From JBBIKU01 sp037445245 (lineage in GTDB: Bacteria; Chloroflexota; Anaerolineae; Anaerolineales; Anaerolineaceae), in the NCBI GenBank assembly GCA_037445245.1, contig JBBIKU010000112.1, forward strand, positions 1 to 7,631: DNA of 7,631 nt, read 5' to 3'. The notes beneath the pieces were generated by a model, which made no database searches, had not been told where the DNA came from, and saw nothing but the letters and a program-made list of their open reading frames with translations. Below, in pieces: positions 6,724 to 7,631 of this stretch. A program made the position numbers and the translations under genes. Each line of letters opens with the position of its first letter. The stretch's first letter is position 1.

Positions 6724-6796
6724 GCCCCCATCGTCTAGTGGACTAGGACGCAGCCCTTTCAAGGCTAAAACCGGAGTTCGAATCTCCGTGGGGGCA
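6724..6796 (+). tRNA. tRNA-Glu (anticodon UUC)
   Basis: The 73-nt gene folds as a cloverleaf. The acceptor stem GCCCCCA/TGGGGGC has 7 perfect pairs and the D-stem is GTCT/GGAC. The anticodon loop CTTTCAA carries TTC, and the T-arm is CGGAG-TTCGAAT-CTCCG. It reads GAA/GAG codons. The discriminator is A and the CCA end is not encoded. The first anticodon-stem pair (27-43) is a C/A mismatch; the other four pair. It sits between its own promoter and terminator. Its 3' half is repeated, imperfectly, 95 nt downstream. Confidence 0.96.
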
Positions 6797-6816
6797 TCTC
6801 TAACCGCCGCCAGGCG
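6760..6816 (+). repeat. Direct repeat, copy 1: tRNA-Glu 3' half plus terminator stem
   Basis: This is the functional copy, running from the 3' side of the anticodon loop into the terminator stem. It matches 6855-6911 at 51 of 57 positions with no gaps; the last 30 positions (6787-6816) are identical. Confidence 0.9.
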
Positions 6817-6823
6817 GTTTTTT
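6802..6823 (+). terminator. Rho-independent terminator of tRNA-Glu
   Basis: AACCGCC (6802-6808), loop GCCA, GGCGGTT (6813-6819), and a six-T run (6818-6823) form a classic stem and U-tract, starting 6 nt after the tRNA end. Confidence 0.9.
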
Positions 6824-6854
6824 GGTTAGCCCGCTCACACCCGCTGAGGGTGCA

Positions 6855-6911
6855 CGAGGCTACAAGCGGGGTTTGAATCTGCGTGGGGGCATCTCTAACC
6901 GCCGCCAGGCG
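6855..6911 (+). repeat. Direct repeat, copy 2: decayed tRNA-Glu 3' half and truncated terminator
   Basis: This stretch copies positions 6760-6816 at an exact 95-nt offset. Six substitutions all fall in its first 27 nt (anticodon loop to T-arm), one of which breaks a T-stem pair. The final 30 nt are unchanged. It has no 5' half able to rebuild a tRNA and no T-run after the terminator stem, so it is not a working tRNA. It could be an attachment-site remnant left by a tRNA-integrating element, or the remains of a partial tandem tRNA duplication. Confidence 0.85.
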
Positions 6912-6964
6912 AAACGATCTCCTATTGACCTATTGCCAGGCTCGCGGCGTAAGGGGTGGTTGCA

Positions 6965-6985
6965 GCCGGGATCGCCGATCCCGGC
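6965..6985. repeat. Perfect 9-bp hairpin
   Basis: GCCGGGATC, loop GCC, GATCCCGGC. It is very stable, but neither side is followed by a T-run, so it is not a standard terminator. It may be a repeat-family palindrome or a fold at a transcript end. Confidence 0.55.
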
Positions 6986-7063
6986 GCAAAATAATCTCTC
7001 TATGGCTCTCCAATCCATGTTTCGGGCTTGGCCTTGATCGCGGTTGCAGCAAGAGCGGGTGTG

Positions 7064-7096
7064 GCGAAGCGATCAGTAGCGAGATTGCTTCGCTAC
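7064..7096. repeat. REP-like palindromic element
   Basis: Two mutually exclusive 7-bp hairpins share the same bases: GCGAAGC (7064-7070) with GCTTCGC (7087-7093), and GTAGCGA (7076-7082) with TCGCTAC (7090-7096). The core GAGATTGCTTCGCTACG resembles, from memory, the dispersed intergenic repeats of the GAGATTGCTTCG type seen in many Chloroflexota and other environmental genomes. Copy number cannot be judged from this window. Confidence 0.5.
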
Positions 7097-7148
7097 GCCG
7101 CAAAGCAAACAGGTGAGTGGGATTTTTGGCAGCCAGCAAAAAATAAAA

Positions 7149-7171
7149 CATTATACAAAGACTTTGTAATG
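7149..7171. promoter_or_regulatory. Inverted repeat overlapping the -35 of the fasciclin gene
   Basis: CATTATACAAAG (7149-7160), centre A, CTTTGTAATG (7162-7171). The arms pair over 10 bp with a two-base TA bulge on the left. It covers the candidate -35 (7164-7169), a typical operator position, but no regulator can be named. Confidence 0.4.
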
Positions 7172-7191
7172 TTGGATAATTCCACTACAAT
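7164..7191 (+). promoter_or_regulatory. Candidate promoter of the fasciclin gene
   Basis: TTGTAA (7164-7169) and TACAAT (7186-7191) are separated by 16 nt. Transcription would start near 7198, giving a leader of about 59 nt before ATG 7257. Confidence 0.5.
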
Positions 7192-7242
7192 ACCGTCATG
7201 AATAGTATACGCAAACGCCGTACTAACATCCCAACTTGTTCC

Positions 7243-7250
7243 AAAAGGAG
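7243..7250 (+). promoter_or_regulatory. Strong Shine-Dalgarno of the fasciclin gene
   Basis: AAAAGGAG lies 6 nt before ATG 7257. It fixes the intended start of the last gene even though the frame breaks four codons later. Confidence 0.8.
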
Positions 7251-7256
7251 ATCAAA

Positions 7257-7631
7257 ATGAAAGCCTTAAGTTCGTGTCTTCGCTGGCAGTCCTGTCTTTA
7301 GTGTTGGCGGCGTGTGCACCGGCTGCGTCCCCCGCACCACCTCTGCCTCTCGCTCCGACTATCACCCCCATGCCGGAGCCAGAACCCGAGCCGGTGACCA
7401 TCATTGATCTGGCTGTTGCTGATGGGCGTTTCCAGACCTTGATTGCGGCGGTGCAAGCCGCCGGCTTGGGCGAAACGCTCAGTGGCGAGGGTCCTTTCAC
7501 CGTCTTCGCGCCCACCGATGAGGCTTTTGCCATGTTGCCTAAAGGAACTGTCGGGGCGTTGCTGGAAGATATTCCCCAGTTGACCAACATTCTGCTCTAC
7601 CATGTGGTAGCGGGTCGGGTGATGTCGTCAG
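7257..7631 (+). CDS. Fasciclin (FAS1)-domain lipoprotein, partial, with an apparent -1 nt frameshift near the start
   Basis: FAS1 domains are secreted or surface-anchored folds linked to adhesion; the bacterial role is usually unknown. ATG 7257 has a strong Shine-Dalgarno, but its frame hits TAG after 14 codons. From 7268 to the right edge another frame reads KFVSSLAVLSLVLAACAP, a lipoprotein signal with lipobox LAAC. A Pro/Glu-rich linker (PMPEPEPEP) and a FAS1 start follow: TIIDLAVADGRFQTLIAAV, then GPFTVFAPTDEAFAMLP and ILLYHVVAGRVMSS. One extra A in the run at 7268-7269 would join them as MKALKFVSSLAVLS, a textbook signal peptide. A GTG at 7274 is in the coding frame but would lack the basic N-terminus and a placed ribosome site. 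Sequencing/assembly error and genuine inactivation both fit. The protein is likely anchored outside the cytoplasmic membrane. The C-terminus lies beyond the window. Confidence 0.85.

Larger units (their letters stand above)
6824..7256. other. Non-coding stretch between tRNA-Glu and the fasciclin gene
   Basis: No open frame here has a ribosome site, family resemblance or sensible composition. The stretch holds the decayed tRNA repeat (6855-6911), a perfect hairpin (6965-6985), a REP-like palindrome (7064-7096), an AT-rich inverted repeat and promoter (7149-7191), and a Shine-Dalgarno (7243-7250). The 9-mer GGTTGCAGC occurs twice (6958-6966 and 7042-7050). From 6912 to about 6960 I see nothing identifiable. 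Confidence 0.7.

Noticed and set aside
6652..6762. N-terminal extension of fmt to ATG 6762.
   Set aside because: It would be read through the antisense of the tRNA-Glu gene and its promoter. Fmt proteins begin at the RIVFMG strand, which follows ATG 6651.
6829..6891. The decayed repeat as a second working tRNA gene.
   Set aside because: The span from a possible GCCC acceptor to the 3' end is about 10 nt too short, the T-stem has a mismatch, no anticodon arm forms, and the terminator has lost its T-run.
6930..7151. A 73-codon minus-strand frame in the intergenic region.
   Set aside because: It runs through the hairpin and the REP-like palindrome, has no ribosome site, and its composition reflects the repeats.
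7252..7603. Two minus-strand frames antisense to the fasciclin gene.
   Set aside because: The plus-strand frame carries a lipoprotein signal and FAS1 motifs; the antisense frames show none and have no start signals.
1..7631. CRISPR array, transposase, toxin-antitoxin pair or defence genes.
   Set aside because: No regularly spaced repeats, transposase motifs or small paired genes were seen on either strand. The complete genes are ordinary housekeeping families.

Overview
The window is a GC-rich bacterial chromosome segment made mostly of conserved housekeeping genes. It most resembles an uncultured Chloroflexota (Anaerolineae-like) bacterium. That guess rests on a LuxR-type HTH fused to membrane helices (an architecture I recall from Anaerolineales), a Meiothermus-like class III PPK2, and a fasciclin lipoprotein with a Pro/Glu-rich linker. 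No phylogeny could be run, so the assignment is inference.

Layout: (1) 1-616, minus: the start of a gene for a DNA-binding protein with an N-terminal GerE/LuxR helix-turn-helix followed by at least three membrane segments. It runs off the left edge. (2) 617-768: a short AT-rich divergent promoter region. (3) 769-3351, plus: complete mutS (mismatch recognition ATPase). (4) 3361-4176, minus: a class III polyphosphate kinase 2, convergent with mutS and 9 nt from it. (5) 4284-4676, plus: a pterin-4a-carbinolamine dehydratase-like protein, divergent from ppk2 and overlapping the next gene tail to tail by 30 nt. (6) 4647-6651, minus: fmt (methionyl-tRNA formyltransferase) followed 13 nt later by a ketopantoate reductase-like gene, probably one transcript. 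(7) 6724-6823, plus: tRNA-Glu(UUC) with a consensus promoter and an intrinsic terminator. (8) 6824-7256: a non-coding stretch with a decayed second copy of the tRNA 3' half and terminator, two palindromic structures, and the promoter of the last gene. (9) 7257-7631, plus: the start of a fasciclin-domain lipoprotein gene that is one nucleotide out of frame after its fourth codon. It runs off the right edge.

The genes do not form one pathway. They cover DNA repair (mutS), nucleotide/polyphosphate metabolism (ppk2), pterin recycling (PCD-like), translation initiation (fmt, tRNA-Glu), possibly pantothenate/CoA synthesis (panE-like), and envelope or signalling functions at the two ends. I found no convincing new multi-gene system. 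The items most worth checking are the tRNA-Glu 3' repeat (possible attachment-site scar), the fasciclin frameshift, the HTH-membrane fusion with a well-formed internal start, and a run of start codons lying only 7-9 nt from -10-like hexamers, which suggests leaderless mRNAs.
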